DNA from: Phycicoccus sp. Soil748
Lineage (GTDB): Bacteria > Actinomycetota > Actinomycetes > Actinomycetales > Dermatophilaceae
Length of the DNA stretch: 64,000 nucleotides
Assembly: GCF_001428025.1 (NCBI RefSeq)
Contig: NZ_LMSC01000012.1
Location: forward strand, 449,192-513,191
Direction of reading: 5' to 3'
In this document: piece after piece, positions 46,785-56,207 of the stretch
Numbering within the stretch: position 1 is the stretch's first letter
How the letters are laid out: each line of letters begins with the position of its first letter
The notes under the pieces: generated by a model
Told to the model about the DNA's origin: nothing
Databases searched by the model: none
Seen by the model: the letters and a program-made list of their open reading frames with translations, nothing else
Translations under genes and position numbers: made by a program

Positions 46785-47468
46785 TCAGAGCGGCGACACG
46801 GTGGGTCCCGCGGCCGTGACACGGACCAGGTGGTGGTCGGGGACCTCCTCCCAGCCGGGGGTCTCGTCGGGCTCGCTGGCCACGAGGACCCCGCGTTCGT
46901 CCTGGCGCAGCCACAGGGTGTCGCCCCAGCGGGTGGCCAGCAGCTCGTCGCGCGACAGCAGCAGGAGGTTGAGCCGCGCGTCCGGGTCCGCGGCCGCGAC
47001 GGTCGCCAGCGTCTGCCCCACCCGATTCGGACCCTGCTCGACCACCCGGGCGGCGAGCAGGGCGGCGTCGCAGGCCGACTCGGCAGCCAGGCTCGGCCCG
47101 ACCGCCTCGCGCGCGACCCGGCCGTTGTGCGACACGAGCCACCCGTCGTGGAGGAACGGTGCTGCAGCCGTCGCGTCGGCCGGCATCCCCGCGCTGGCAG
47201 AGCGCACCGCGGCGACGACCCGGCACGAGACGAGCAGCGGTGCGACCGAGGCGAGGTTGGTGTCGGACCACATCGGCTTGTCGGACCTCCAGCGGACCGG
47301 CTCGCCGCCGCCGTCGGGGTGCAGTCCGACGCCCCAGCCGTCGGCGTTGACGGTGCCGTGGGCCTGCCTGCGGGGAGCCCAGGACTGGGTGAGCAGCCCG
47401 TGGGCCGGCTGCAGCACGAGGTCGGCGACGCTCGTGGGCTCGCCGAACCAGGCGAGGTGGCGGCACAC
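46785..47468 (-). CDS. egtC: Ergothioneine biosynthesis amidotransferase
   Basis: The 227-aa class II (Ntn) glutamine amidotransferase has nucleophile Cys2 directly after the GTG start ([10 protein letters not shown]). [11 protein letters not shown] (about 38-48) and HNGRVA are family motifs. EgtC removes the glutamate from gamma-glutamyl-hercynyl-cysteine sulfoxide. The GTG at 47468 lies 1 nt after the egtB stop. egtD, which normally follows in mycobacteria, is absent; hisI comes next. Confidence 0.94.
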   Translation of the reverse strand: MCRHLAWFGEPTSVADLVLQPAHGLLTQSWAPRRQAHGTVNADGWGVGLHPDGGGEPVRWRSDKPMWSDTNLASVAPLLVSCRVVAAVRSASAGMPADATAAAPFLHDGWLVSHNGRVAREAVGPSLAAESACDAALLAARVVEQGPNRVGQTLATVAAADPDARLNLLLLSRDELLATRWGDTLWLRQDERGVLVASEPDETPGWEEVPDHHLVRVTAAGPTVSPL

Positions 47469-47469
47469 C

Positions 47470-48810
47470 TCAGGCGTCCCAGGCCAGGCGGACACCGGTG
47501 AAGATCTGCCGGCGGAACGGGTGGTCCCAGTTGCGGAACGAGGGGCGCACCGTCGAGGCCGCGGTCGCCCACGAGCCGCCGCGCAGGACGCGGTAGTCGC
47601 CGCCGAAGAAGGGCGCGCTGTACTGCGCGTAGAGCATGGGGCTGAACCCGGGCCACGGCTCGAACCCCGACGAGGTCCACTCCCACACGTCGCCGATGAG
47701 CTGCTCGACGCCGTACGCGGAAGCGCCCGCCGGCAGGGCACCCACCGGCGCGGGGCGCAGGGCACCACCGCCGAGGTTGGCGAGCTCGGGGGTGGGCGGG
47801 CTGTCGCCCCAGGGCCAGCGCCGTCGCCGGCCGGCGACCGGGTCCCAGGCGCAGGCCTTCTCCCACTCGACCTCGGTGGGCAGCCGGGCCCCGGACCAGC
47901 GGGCGAAGGCCTCGGCCTCGAAGTGGGTGACGTGCTGCACCGGCTCGTCGGCAGGGACGTCCTCGCGGACGCCGAACCGCGTGCGGCTGCCGTCCTCGTG
48001 CCAGGCCATCGGCCGCTCCAGGCCGGCCTCCTGGCGGTGCTGCCAACCGCGGTCCGACCAGAGCTCGGGGCGGATGTAGCCGCCGGCCTCGATGAACGCC
48101 TGCCACTCGGCGTTGGTCACCGGCACGCGCCCGATGCGGAACGCGGGGACGTCGACCACGTGGGCGGGACGCTCGTTGTCGAGGGACGTCGGCTCGTGAA
48201 GCACGTCGACCCCGAGCACGAACTCCCCCGCCGGGACGAGGACCGCGTCGCGTGTGACCCGGCGGCCCGGCGGCAGGGTCCGCGTGGGGCTCAGCACCGA
48301 CGCGCCGGCGCGCAGCTGGAGGGTGGCGAGCATCGTCTCGTCGTGCTGCTCCTCGTGCTGGACGACCATGGCGTAGGGGAAGACGTCGGTCGCGCGGTCC
48401 AGCGCGTCGAGCACCCTCCCACGCACCTCCCGGCCGTAGCGGCGAGCCTCGACCGGCGGCAGCAGCGGCAGGGTCGACCGGATGGCACGGGGCTGGGTGA
48501 ACGCGTCGTAGAGCGCGTCGACCCCGGGCGGCAGCAGCCCGGCCCGCGTGGCGTCACCCTCCCGGATGAGCCACAGCTCCTCCTGCTGGGAGATGTGGGC
48601 GAGGTCCCACACCAGCGGGCTCATGATCGGGCTGTGCTGGGCGAACAGCTCCTGCTCGTCGAGCTCGGTCAGCCAGGTGGTCCTGGCCCGGGCCAGCTCG
48701 AGGTCGCGAGCGACCGCGCCGGCTTCCAAGGGGCTCTGGGGGTTTTGGGGGTTTTGGGGGCTCAGGGCGCTCAGGGCGCTCAGGGGGCTCTGGGGGTTCT
48801 GCTCAGGCAT
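47470..48810 (-). CDS. egtB: Ergothioneine sulfoxide synthase
   Basis: The 446-aa enzyme has a DinB-like N-terminal domain with the iron ligands His72 ([10 protein letters not shown]), His152 and His156 ([10 protein letters not shown]), and a C-terminal formylglycine-generating-type domain ([29 protein letters not shown]). It couples hercynine and gamma-glutamylcysteine through a C-S bond. Residues 4-28 are an unusual Gln/Asn/Pro/Ser-Ala-Leu repeat encoded by eight 9-bp units (48731-48802). The ATG overlaps the egtA stop by 8 bp. The repeat adds about 20 residues before the conserved start of the family. Confidence 0.94.
   Translation of the reverse strand: MPEQNPQSPLSALSALSPQNPQNPQSPLEAGAVARDLELARARTTWLTELDEQELFAQHSPIMSPLVWDLAHISQQEELWLIREGDATRAGLLPPGVDALYDAFTQPRAIRSTLPLLPPVEARRYGREVRGRVLDALDRATDVFPYAMVVQHEEQHDETMLATLQLRAGASVLSPTRTLPPGRRVTRDAVLVPAGEFVLGVDVLHEPTSLDNERPAHVVDVPAFRIGRVPVTNAEWQAFIEAGGYIRPELWSDRGWQHRQEAGLERPMAWHEDGSRTRFGVREDVPADEPVQHVTHFEAEAFARWSGARLPTEVEWEKACAWDPVAGRRRRWPWGDSPPTPELANLGGGALRPAPVGALPAGASAYGVEQLIGDVWEWTSSGFEPWPGFSPMLYAQYSAPFFGGDYRVLRGGSWATAASTVRPSFRNWDHPFRRQIFTGVRLAWDA
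48731..48802. repeat. G-rich 9-bp tandem repeat (8 units) at the 5' end of egtB
   Basis: Eight back-to-back 9-bp units run from 48731 to 48802, variants of GGGCTCTGG and GGGTTTTGG on the plus strand. The section 48738-48760 reads GGGGG-TTTT-GGGGG-TTTT-GGGGG, a telomere-like, G-quadruplex-capable sequence on the template strand, and GGG follows at 48765-48767. Units keep the frame, so length changes would be tolerated. Confidence 0.9.
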
Positions 48811-50077
48811 GTGCCATCTCCTCCATGACCACGGCAGGACCTCGTCCGCGCAGGTCGTCGGTGACCAGGGTGCCGGGACTGCGGCCGTCCGAGGCGAGGT
48901 CGGCGAGCTCGGCGACGGCGTCACGCACCTGCTCGGGGACGGCGCCGGCTGACTCCCGCAGGCAGGACGTCGCCGCCGCCCGCAGCACGGGGTCGGCCAG
49001 GCCGCTGCGAGCGGCCGCCTGCGCACGGTCGGCGGTCCGCGCCGCGGCCTCGTCGACCACGGGGTACAGCGACTCGTCGTCCATCCACACCGTGGCGAGG
49101 GCGGCGACCGCCGGCCACCACCGCGACGGCAGCACGTCGAGGCACCGCAGCTCCAGCCAGCCGCGCAGGCGCACGGGCGGGAAGAGCGTGGTGAGCTGGC
49201 GCCTGACGTCGCCCGCGGTGGCCGGCGGCCAGTGGCGCGGGGCCGTGATCCACTGCCGCAGGCTGCGTCGCTCGTCGGCAGCTGCCACGCCACCCGGGGC
49301 AGCCGGCACGAGCACCACCTCGGCCTCCAGGGCCCGCTCGGCCCACGCCTCGACCGGGTCGGCGAGGTGGGGAAGGCGGCCGGCGCGCAGCTCGCCCAGG
49401 CCGGACCAGGCCCGTTGGCGCGCCGAGTGCCAGCCGGTGTCGCGGCCTTCGAGGAAGGTGGAAGAGCCGCTCAGGGCGGTCAGCAGCGGCGCCAGGCCCT
49501 GCGCCCGGCCGACCCGGGCAGACCACTGGTCGCGGGACCCGGCCTGGAGGTTGACCTGCAGCGCCGCGGTCGAGCACATCATCGTCGCACCGTGCCCCTG
49601 GGTCGCCGCGGCAGCCGAGAACCACGCCTCCATGGCGGCATACCGCTCGCCCGGGTTGACCCGGCGCGGGGGCCGCACCGGGTCGGCGCCGAGCAGCACC
49701 CAACCCAGCCCCTGCTGCGCCAGGGCGGCGCGCACCACGGCGGTGTCCTGCTCCATCGCGTCGAGGGCGGTCGCGAGGTCGGGGTGGGGCGCCGAGGAGA
49801 CCTCCAGCTGGCCGCCGGGCTCCAGCGTGACGCGGCCGCCGCGGGGCAGCAGGGCGTGGCGCGTGGCCACCTCGAGCAGGACGTCGTAGGGCGGGGACGC
49901 GGTCACGTCGCGGCGCACCACCGTGTGCCCCTCCACCTCCAGCCCCACCGTGCCGACGGGCTGGTCGTGCAGTGCGAGTGACCTCACCAGCTCGCGTGCC
50001 TCGTGGAGGCTGACGACTGCGTCGTCCGGCACGTGCGCCGTGGCGGCGACGGGTCGGTGGTCGGTGGATGTGGTCAC
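48803..50077 (-). CDS. egtA: Ergothioneine-pathway glutamate--cysteine ligase
   Basis: The 424-aa member of the GCS2 glutamate-cysteine ligase family makes gamma-glutamylcysteine for EgtB. Motifs include [10 protein letters not shown] (43-52), [16 protein letters not shown] (about 83-98), [15 protein letters not shown] and [14 protein letters not shown]. The GTG start at 50077 has GGGGCAGG about 6 nt upstream. It heads the egtA-egtB-egtC operon (8-bp and 1-nt junctions). A palindrome 26-45 bp upstream may be the operator or the terminator of the ABC exporter. Confidence 0.93.
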   Translation of the reverse strand: MTTSTDHRPVAATAHVPDDAVVSLHEARELVRSLALHDQPVGTVGLEVEGHTVVRRDVTASPPYDVLLEVATRHALLPRGGRVTLEPGGQLEVSSAPHPDLATALDAMEQDTAVVRAALAQQGLGWVLLGADPVRPPRRVNPGERYAAMEAWFSAAAATQGHGATMMCSTAALQVNLQAGSRDQWSARVGRAQGLAPLLTALSGSSTFLEGRDTGWHSARQRAWSGLGELRAGRLPHLADPVEAWAERALEAEVVLVPAAPGGVAAADERRSLRQWITAPRHWPPATAGDVRRQLTTLFPPVRLRGWLELRCLDVLPSRWWPAVAALATVWMDDESLYPVVDEAAARTADRAQAAARSGLADPVLRAAATSCLRESAGAVPEQVRDAVAELADLASDGRSPGTLVTDDLRGRGPAVVMEEMAHA

Positions 50078-50102
50078 AGGTCCTGCCCCTCGCGGTCCGG
50101 GC

Positions 50103-50122
50103 CGGATCCACTGCGGGATCCG
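50103..50122. promoter_or_regulatory. Palindrome between the ABC exporter and egtA
   Basis: CGGATCC and GGATCCG are perfect 7-bp arms with a 6-nt loop, between the stop of the exporter operon (50222) and the egtA start (50077). It could be a weak terminator or an operator; I see no T-run. Confidence 0.4.
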
Positions 50123-50221
50123 CGGGTCATCGGGGCGACCGGGCTGTCAGGACCAGGCCGTCCGTGGACCATCATGCAACAGCCCACCGACAGCGACCTG
50201 TCGAGCGTCCAGACGGAGCGC

Positions 50222-52003
50222 TCAGCCCCGCTGCTGCGCCGACCAGGAGGCGTACAGCGCGGAGTACACGCCCCCGGCGCGCACCAGCTCGCGGTGGGGG
50301 CCGCGCTCCACGATGTGCCCGCGATCCACGACGACGACCTCGTCGGCGGCCTCGGCCGTCGACAGCCGGTGGGCGATCGCGACAGAGGTGCGTCCACGCG
50401 TCAGTCCCTCGAGTGCGCGCTGGAGGCGGACCTCGGTCGAGGGGTCGACCGCCGACGTCGCCTCGTCGAGGACGAGCAGGTCGGGGTCCGCGAGGTAGGC
50501 ACGGGCCAGCGCGACGAGCTGCCGCTCCCCTGCCGACAGCGACTCGCCGCGCTGGCCGACCTCGGTGGCCAGGCCCTGCGGGAGCCCCGCCAGCCAGGCG
50601 TCGAGGCCGAGCTCGGTGATGGCCAGGGTGATGTCGTCGTCGCTGGCGTCGGGGCGCCCGAACCGCACGTTCTCGCGCAGCGTCGCGTCGAACAGGAACC
50701 CCTCCTGCGGCACGAGCACCACGCGCTCCCGCAGCGAGGAGAAGCGGACGTCGCGCAGGTCGACGCCGTCGATGCGCACGGTCCCGGTGCTGGGGTCCAT
50801 GAGCCGGGTGAGGAGCTTGGCCAGCGTCGACTTGCCCGACCCGGTCTCGCCCACGATCGCCACGCGCGAACGCGGCGCGATCGACAGGTCGACGTCGTGG
50901 AGCACGGTCGCGCCGCCCGGGTAGGCGAAGGAGACGCCCTCGAAGTCGACGGTGATGGGGCCGCGCGGCAGCACCTGCCCGGCGTCGCCGGGGTCGGCCA
51001 CGTCGGCCCGGGTGTCGACGACGCCGATCACGCGCCGCCAGCCGGCGACGGCGTTCTGGAGCTCGTTGAGGATCTCGGTGGCCTGCTGCACCGGCTGGGT
51101 GAACAGGTTGACGAGGAAGAGGAACGCGAGCAGCTGGCCGAGGGTGAGGTCGTCGTGCACGGCCTGGACGGTGCCGACCACCAGCACCACCGCGAGCGTC
51201 AGGCCGGCGACGAGCTGTCCCGAGGAGAAGGCGACCACCGACCGCACCTGGGCCCGGATGGCGGCCGACCGGTGCCCCTCGATCGCGGCGTCGATGCGCG
51301 CGGCGGTGCGCTCCTCCACGCCGTACGCCCGGATCGTCGCGGCGCCCACGACCGACTCGGACACGGCAGCGAGCAGGTCGCCGACGCGCTCGCGGACGGC
51401 GGTGTAGGCGCGCCCCACGATGGTCTGGAACCGGCGGATGACGAACAGCAGCGGCACGAAGCAGAGCCACACCACGGCCGTCAGCAGGGGGCTGTAGAAC
51501 AGCATCAGCCCCGTGGCCACGGCGATCTGCCCCAGGCTGAGGACGAGGATGATCCCGCCGAACTGCACGAACTGGGAGATGGTGTCGACGTCGGAGGTCA
51601 CCCGGCTCACCATCGAGCCGCGGCGCTCGGTGTTCTGGGTCAGCGTCGACAGGTCGTGGATGTGCCGGAAGGCCCTCAGCCGCAGGGACGCCAGGCCGGC
51701 CTCGGAGGCGCGGAAGAGGCGCACGTTGACGGCGTACGCCGACAGCGCGGTGGCGACGACGGCGATGAGGGCGAGCAGGACGTAGCGGGTGACCAGGCCC
51801 GGGTCGGGGCCTCCCTTGCCGAGCAGGCCGTGGTCGGTGGTCTGCTGGACCACGAAGGGCACGACGACCCGGCCGACGGTCGTCACCGCGGCGAGCGCGA
51901 GGGTGACGCCGATGCCGCGACGCAGCTCGGGTGACAGCTCGAGACCGCGGCGCAGCGTCGCGACGGTGCCGAGGTCGGACGTGGCCTCGATGGACGTGCT
52001 CAT
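50222..52003 (-). CDS. Heterodimeric ABC exporter, subunit with the complete catalytic site
   Basis: The 593-aa half-transporter has six membrane helices (about 29-310), then a nucleotide-binding domain with Walker A GETGSGKST, a degenerate signature LSAGE (489-493, Ala for Gly), Walker B LLVLDEATS with catalytic Glu514, and the H-loop AHRLST with His545. Its pattern is complementary to that of its neighbour, as in TM287/288- or BmrCD-type exporters. It pairs with the gene upstream, with which it shares a 4-bp ATGA overlap. Substrate (drug, lipid or peptide) unknown. Confidence 0.9.
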   Translation of the reverse strand: MSTSIEATSDLGTVATLRRGLELSPELRRGIGVTLALAAVTTVGRVVVPFVVQQTTDHGLLGKGGPDPGLVTRYVLLALIAVVATALSAYAVNVRLFRASEAGLASLRLRAFRHIHDLSTLTQNTERRGSMVSRVTSDVDTISQFVQFGGIILVLSLGQIAVATGLMLFYSPLLTAVVWLCFVPLLFVIRRFQTIVGRAYTAVRERVGDLLAAVSESVVGAATIRAYGVEERTAARIDAAIEGHRSAAIRAQVRSVVAFSSGQLVAGLTLAVVLVVGTVQAVHDDLTLGQLLAFLFLVNLFTQPVQQATEILNELQNAVAGWRRVIGVVDTRADVADPGDAGQVLPRGPITVDFEGVSFAYPGGATVLHDVDLSIAPRSRVAIVGETGSGKSTLAKLLTRLMDPSTGTVRIDGVDLRDVRFSSLRERVVLVPQEGFLFDATLRENVRFGRPDASDDDITLAITELGLDAWLAGLPQGLATEVGQRGESLSAGERQLVALARAYLADPDLLVLDEATSAVDPSTEVRLQRALEGLTRGRTSVAIAHRLSTAEAADEVVVVDRGHIVERGPHRELVRAGGVYSALYASWSAQQRG

Positions 52004-53829
52004 CGGACGACCTCCTCCTCGTCGGCGGTGACCGCGGCGCGCTCGGCGGCCTCCCGTGCGTAGGCGGTGACGAGGCGCTCGTAGCCCTCGCACCGCTGCT
52101 GCAGCTCCTGGTGGGTGCCGTGGTCGACCACGCGCCCGTGCTCGACGTAGACGATCTCGTCGGCGAGCGTGATCGTGGACATCCGGTAGGCCACGACGAG
52201 CACGGTGGTGCCGCTGCTCGAGCGCCGCAGGCCGGCCAGGATCGCCTGCTCCACGGCCGGGTCGACGGCACTCGTCGCGTCGTCGAGCACGAGCAGCTGC
52301 GGCGTGCGGATGATCGCCCGGGCCAACGCGATCCGCTGCCGCTGGCCACCCGAGAGAGAGGCGCCCCGCTCCCCCACCCGCGTGTCGAGCCCGGCGCCGA
52401 GGGCCTCGACGAAGGTGTAGGCCTGCGCGACCTCGAGGGCTGCCCAGACCTCCTCGTCGGTGTGGTCCAGGCCGAGGGTGATGTTGCCCCGGACCGTGTC
52501 GTCGAACATGAACGTCTGCTGCGGGACGAGCGCCGCCACCGAGGACACCCCGCCTCGGACCACCCGGCGCAGGTCGGTGCCGTCGAGCGTGACGTCGCCA
52601 CGGTCCGGGTCGACGAGCCGCAGGGTGAGGTTGGTCAACGTCGACTTGCCGGACCCGGTCGGGCCCACGAGGGCCACGGTGGACCCCGCGGGCACGTCGA
52701 TGCTCACGTCGTGGATCGCCTGGAAGCGGGACTCCCGGCCGGCCTCGTCGACGATGTCGTAGGAGTAGTCGACCCCCTTCAGCTGCGACCGGGCTGCCCC
52801 CGAGTGCTTGAGCTGCTGGTCGCCGAAGGCCAGCTCGCCTCGGGCCTTGAGGACCGCGTCGACCCGGTCCCAGCCGACGACGGTGCGCGGGAGCTCGCCG
52901 AGGACCCAGCCGAGGGCCCGCACCGGGAAGGCCAGCACGGAGATGAGGTAGGCCACCTGCACGACCGCGGCCGGCTGGAGCACGCCCACGGCCACTTGGT
53001 GGGTGCCGACCGCCAGCACGGCAAGGGTGCCGATGGTGGGGATGGCCTCGATGACCGGGTCGAAGGTGCCGCGGGTGCGGCCGACGTCGACGTTGGCCCC
53101 CTGGAGCCGGCGGGTGACCTCCTCGAACCGCACCGCCTCCTGCTCCTCGCGCCCCATCGACTTGACCACGAGCGCCGCCTCGAAGCTCTCGTGGGCGACC
53201 TCGCTCACCTCCGCGCGCAGCTGCTGGGCGCGCGACACCCGAGGCGACATCGCCCGCTGGAACACGAGGTTGGCCAGGAACAGCGCCGGGAAGACCGTGA
53301 GGCCGATGACGGCCATGATCGGGTCGACCAGGACCATCTGCACGATGCCCGCGACGAGCATGACGATCACGCCGAGTGCCATGGGCAGCGGGGCGAACAC
53401 GTTCCAGGTCGCCTCGACGTCGGCGTTCGCGTTGGACAGCAGCTGGCCGGAGGGGTGCCGGTGGTGCCACGACAAGGGCAGGCGGAGGTACTGGCGGGTG
53501 ACCTCGCGCCGGTAGCCGGCGGCCACGTTGTACATGGTGAACCCCGCGGCGATGCGCCGGATCACCACGCCCACGACGTTGAGCAGCACCGCTCCCGCGA
53601 CCCACGCGAAGATGGTCCAGAGCTGGGGGCTGGTCACCGAGCCGGCCTTGACCGCGGGCTGGATCTGCTCGCGCGTCACCTTGCCGATGGCCGAGGCGGT
53701 GAGGACCGTCATGACGCCGTAGAGGGTGCTGCCGGCCACGGCGAACGCGAACCAGCGCGGCTCGCGCCGGATCCCCACCCCGACGATGGCGAGGCTCCGG
53801 CGCAGCGACGGCGCGGCGTCGACGGACAC
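52000..53829 (-). CDS. Heterodimeric ABC exporter, subunit with the degenerate ATP site
   Basis: The 609-aa half-transporter has about six membrane helices (20-310) and a nucleotide-binding domain: Walker A GPTGSGKST, canonical signature LSGGQ (492-496), but Asp517 replaces the catalytic Glu (LLVLDDATS) and Tyr548 replaces the H-loop His (AYRMST). These changes disable its own ATP site while leaving a good signature for the partner. GTG at 53829 is chosen because GGAGG lies 7 nt upstream. It diverges from the TIGR03085 gene. Confidence 0.9.
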   Translation of the reverse strand: MSVDAAPSLRRSLAIVGVGIRREPRWFAFAVAGSTLYGVMTVLTASAIGKVTREQIQPAVKAGSVTSPQLWTIFAWVAGAVLLNVVGVVIRRIAAGFTMYNVAAGYRREVTRQYLRLPLSWHHRHPSGQLLSNANADVEATWNVFAPLPMALGVIVMLVAGIVQMVLVDPIMAVIGLTVFPALFLANLVFQRAMSPRVSRAQQLRAEVSEVAHESFEAALVVKSMGREEQEAVRFEEVTRRLQGANVDVGRTRGTFDPVIEAIPTIGTLAVLAVGTHQVAVGVLQPAAVVQVAYLISVLAFPVRALGWVLGELPRTVVGWDRVDAVLKARGELAFGDQQLKHSGAARSQLKGVDYSYDIVDEAGRESRFQAIHDVSIDVPAGSTVALVGPTGSGKSTLTNLTLRLVDPDRGDVTLDGTDLRRVVRGGVSSVAALVPQQTFMFDDTVRGNITLGLDHTDEEVWAALEVAQAYTFVEALGAGLDTRVGERGASLSGGQRQRIALARAIIRTPQLLVLDDATSAVDPAVEQAILAGLRRSSSGTTVLVVAYRMSTITLADEIVYVEHGRVVDHGTHQELQQRCEGYERLVTAYAREAAERAAVTADEEEVVR

Positions 53830-53995
53830 GGTTAACCTCCGGTGGAGCACGAGTGGGATCGGGTGTCACCTTCTCACGGGCCACCGACGCGGGCGCGCGC
53901 GGCCGAGGTCACGTTGCCCACCCAGCCGCACCGCGCCACCCACCAGTACGGCGCCCCCTCCGGGCCGCGCCGCCGTCGGGCGCCATGATGGGGCC

Positions 53996-54640
53996 ATGAC
54001 CCACCTCGCCCGGTCCGAGCGCGACGCCTTCTGCGACTCCCTCCTCACCGCCGGGCCGCACGCGCCCACCCTGTGCTCGCCGTGGGACGCGGCCGAGCTC
54101 GCCGCGCACGTCGTGGTGCGCGACCGCCGCCCCGACCTCGCCCCCGGCATCTGGGTGCCGCCCCTCGCCCACCGACTCGAGGAGGGCCAGGCCGCGTATG
54201 CCGCCAAGCCCTTCCCGGAGCTGGTTGACCTCGTGCGTTCCGGTCCGCCGGTGTGGTCGCCGGTCCGGCTGGCGCCGGTCGACGACGTCGTCAACCTCGT
54301 GGAGCTGTTCATCCACCACGAGGACGTGCTGCGCGGCGACGAGCAGCGTGGACCCCGTCGGGTCGTCGCGGACCGCGAGTCGCGGGCCCTGTGGCGCTCG
54401 CTCTCGCGGCTGGCCAGGGTGTTCTTCCGCCGCAGCCCCGTCGGGGTGGTGCTGCGCACGCCCGACGGCCGCACCCTCCACGCCCGCAGCACCACCGAGC
54501 TCGGCACCGTGGTCCTGGAGGGGCGCCCCGAGGAGCTGCTGCTCACGGCGTACGGGCGGCGCAGGGTCGCCGAGATCGAGGTGACCGGCAGCAAGGACGC
54601 GGTCGACGCCCTCTGGGCCGCCCCGCTCGGCCTCGCCTGA
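53996..54640 (+). CDS. TIGR03085 family putative metal-binding (DinB/mycothiol-isomerase-like) protein
   Basis: The 214-aa protein has the N-terminal pattern SERDAFCDSLL...CSPWDAAELAAHVVVRDRRP (His at about position 39) of actinobacterial TIGR03085/maleylpyruvate-isomerase-like proteins, with FIHHEDVLRG (about 102-111) supplying further His/Asp metal ligands. The family is thought to perform mycothiol-linked chemistry. The ATG at 53996 has CATGAT 6 nt upstream, a weaker leaderless candidate. The reaction is unknown. Confidence 0.85.
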   Translation: MTHLARSERDAFCDSLLTAGPHAPTLCSPWDAAELAAHVVVRDRRPDLAPGIWVPPLAHRLEEGQAAYAAKPFPELVDLVRSGPPVWSPVRLAPVDDVVNLVELFIHHEDVLRGDEQRGPRRVVADRESRALWRSLSRLARVFFRRSPVGVVLRTPDGRTLHARSTTELGTVVLEGRPEELLLTAYGRRRVAEIEVTGSKDAVDALWAAPLGLA

Positions 54641-54654
54641 CGCCGCTCCGTCCG

Positions 54655-54692
54655 AGGCCCATGCGCGGCGCGGACGAGGGCCGCGTGGGCCT
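54655..54692. terminator. Bulged hairpin between convergent TIGR03085 gene and hisF
   Basis: AGGCCCATGCGCGGC (54655-54669) pairs with GCCGCGTGGGCCT (54680-54692) apart from a 2-nt bulge, with a 10-nt loop. It lies between two convergent stops. Confidence 0.5.
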
Positions 54693-54727
54693 GGCCCTGC
54701 GCAGGGCGAGCCCGGTCGGACCCGCCG

Positions 54728-55501
54728 TCAGCGGACGGCGATGCCGTCGGCGCGCAGCGCGTCCTTGACGTCGCCGATAGACAGCTCGCCGAAGTGGAAC
54801 ACGCTGGCCGCGAGGACCGCGTCGGCGCCGGCGTGCACGGCCGGCGCGAAGTGCTCGACGCGTCCCGCGCCCCCACTGGCAATGAGCGGCACCGTCACGG
54901 CGGGCCGCACGAGGCGGATGAGCTCGAGGTCGAAGCCGTCCTTGGTGCCGTCGGCGTCCATCGAGTTGAGCAGGATCTCCCCCGCCCCCAGCTCCGCCGC
55001 CCGCGCGCACCACTCCACGGCGTCGAGGCCCGTGCCCTGCCGTCCCCCGTGGGTCGTCACCTCGAACCCCGGCACCGTCCGCCCCGAGTCGTCGCGACGG
55101 CGGCGCACGTCGGCCGACAGCACGAGCACCTGTGACCCGAACCGGTCGGCGATCTCGGCGATGAGCTCGGGCCGGGCGATCGCAGCGGTGTTGACGCCCA
55201 CCTTGTCCGCGCCCGCGCGCAGCAGCCGGTCGACGTCGTCGGGCGTGCGCACGCCACCGCCGACCGTGAGCGGGATGAACACCTGCTCCGCGGTCCGGCG
55301 CACGACGTCGTACGTCGTCTCCCGGTCGCCGCTGCTCGCGGTGACGTCGAGGAAGGTGAGCTCGTCGGCGCCCTGCTCGCCATACGCCTTGGCCAGCTCG
55401 ACGGGGTCGCCGGCGTCGCGCAGGTCCATGAAGTTGACGCCCTTGACCACCCGGCCCGCGTCGACGTCGAGACAGGGGATGACGCGGGTGGCGAGGCTCA
55501 C
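54728..55501 (-). CDS. hisF: Imidazole glycerol phosphate synthase cyclase subunit
   Basis: The 257-aa TIM barrel, partner of HisH (not in window), makes imidazole glycerol phosphate and AICAR from PRFAR. Catalytic Asp12 is in [14 protein letters not shown], the second catalytic Asp in LVLSADVRR, and phosphate loops TVGGGVRT and IASGGAGR are present. GTG at 55501 fits the family N-terminus and has TAGCCT 6 nt upstream; GTG at 55507 is less likely. It is separated from hisI by 8 kb of egt and ABC genes. Confidence 0.96.
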   Translation of the reverse strand: MSLATRVIPCLDVDAGRVVKGVNFMDLRDAGDPVELAKAYGEQGADELTFLDVTASSGDRETTYDVVRRTAEQVFIPLTVGGGVRTPDDVDRLLRAGADKVGVNTAAIARPELIAEIADRFGSQVLVLSADVRRRRDDSGRTVPGFEVTTHGGRQGTGLDAVEWCARAAELGAGEILLNSMDADGTKDGFDLELIRLVRPAVTVPLIASGGAGRVEHFAPAVHAGADAVLAASVFHFGELSIGDVKDALRADGIAVR

Positions 55502-55507
55502 CGGCAC

Positions 55508-55513
55508 AGGCTA
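55508..55513 (-). promoter_or_regulatory. Candidate -10 element of leaderless hisF promoter
   Basis: TAGCCT on the minus strand ends 6 nt before the hisF GTG, back to back with the divergent -10 at 55520. Confidence 0.5.
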
Positions 55514-55519
55514 GCGACC

Positions 55520-55525
55520 TAGGGT
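55520..55525 (+). promoter_or_regulatory. Candidate -10 element of the divergent kinase promoter
   Basis: TAGGGT ends 7 nt before ATG 55533. It is 6 bp from the hisF -10, so RNA polymerase could not easily occupy both promoters together. Confidence 0.5.
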
Positions 55526-55532
55526 GGAGCCC

Positions 55533-56207
55533 ATGCAGCGCGACCCGGGCGAGCACCCCAGCCCCCAGCTCGTAGCCCGGCTCACCCGCCTCGCGCTCGC
55601 CGCGCCGAACCGTGCCGGCTCGACCCGGCTCGTGGCCGTCGACGGCCCCAGCGGTGCGGGCAAGACCACCCTCGCGGACGCCCTGGCCCTCGAGCTGGGG
55701 GCACCGGTGGTGCACATGGACGACCTCTACCCGGGCTGGGACGGCCTGCGCGAGTCGCGGTTGCGCGTGCAGGACTGGGTGGTCGCACCGCTGCGCGCCG
55801 GCCGGCCGCCGCGCTACCGGCGCTGGGACTGGGCCCGGTCCGAGTACGGCGCGTGGGTGGAGCCCGAGCCCTCCCCGGTCGTGGTCCTCGAGGGTTGCGG
55901 GTCCGGGGCGCTCGACACCGCCGACGCTCTGTCGCTGCTCGTGTGGGTGGAGGCCGAGGAGGCTGTCCGGCGTCGGCGGGGCCTGCGCCGTGACCCCGGC
56001 TACAAGGACTTCTGGGACCGGTGGGGGCGCCAGGAGCGCGAGGTGTACGCGGCCGACAGGACGCGGGCGCGCGCCGACGTCGTGGTCGACACGACGCCGC
56101 CCGGTGCGACCACCGGGCACGACGCGGCCGACGGGCTCGGACGCCATACTCGGCGCATGGCCACCGAGGCACAGGCGGACGACCGGGTGAGAGACCCCGC
56201 CGAGTGA
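55533..56207 (+). CDS. Uridine-kinase-like P-loop kinase
   Basis: The 224-aa protein has Walker A GPSGAGKT (38-45), MDDLYPGWDGL (nucleoside-kinase-like Asp pair), and an RWDWARSEYG substrate segment, as in actinobacterial proteins annotated as uridine kinase or (d)CMP/AAA-type nucleoside kinases. ATG at 55533 has TAGGGT exactly 7 nt upstream; GTG at 55524 adds three residues. The last residues are polar and read into a GTGA overlap with the FUSC gene. Substrate unproven. Confidence 0.8.
   Translation: MQRDPGEHPSPQLVARLTRLALAAPNRAGSTRLVAVDGPSGAGKTTLADALALELGAPVVHMDDLYPGWDGLRESRLRVQDWVVAPLRAGRPPRYRRWDWARSEYGAWVEPEPSPVVVLEGCGSGALDTADALSLLVWVEAEEAVRRRRGLRRDPGYKDFWDRWGRQEREVYAADRTRARADVVVDTTPPGATTGHDAADGLGRHTRRMATEAQADDRVRDPAE

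Noticed and set aside
46326-46785. Trp attenuator or T-box upstream of the hisI-trpE run
   Set aside because: The 92-bp gap before hisI has no leader peptide with Trp codons and no T-box sequence; hisI looks leaderless.
48731-48802. CRISPR-like array at the egtB 5' end
   Set aside because: The units are 9 bp, contiguous without spacers and in frame; this is a coding microsatellite, not CRISPR.
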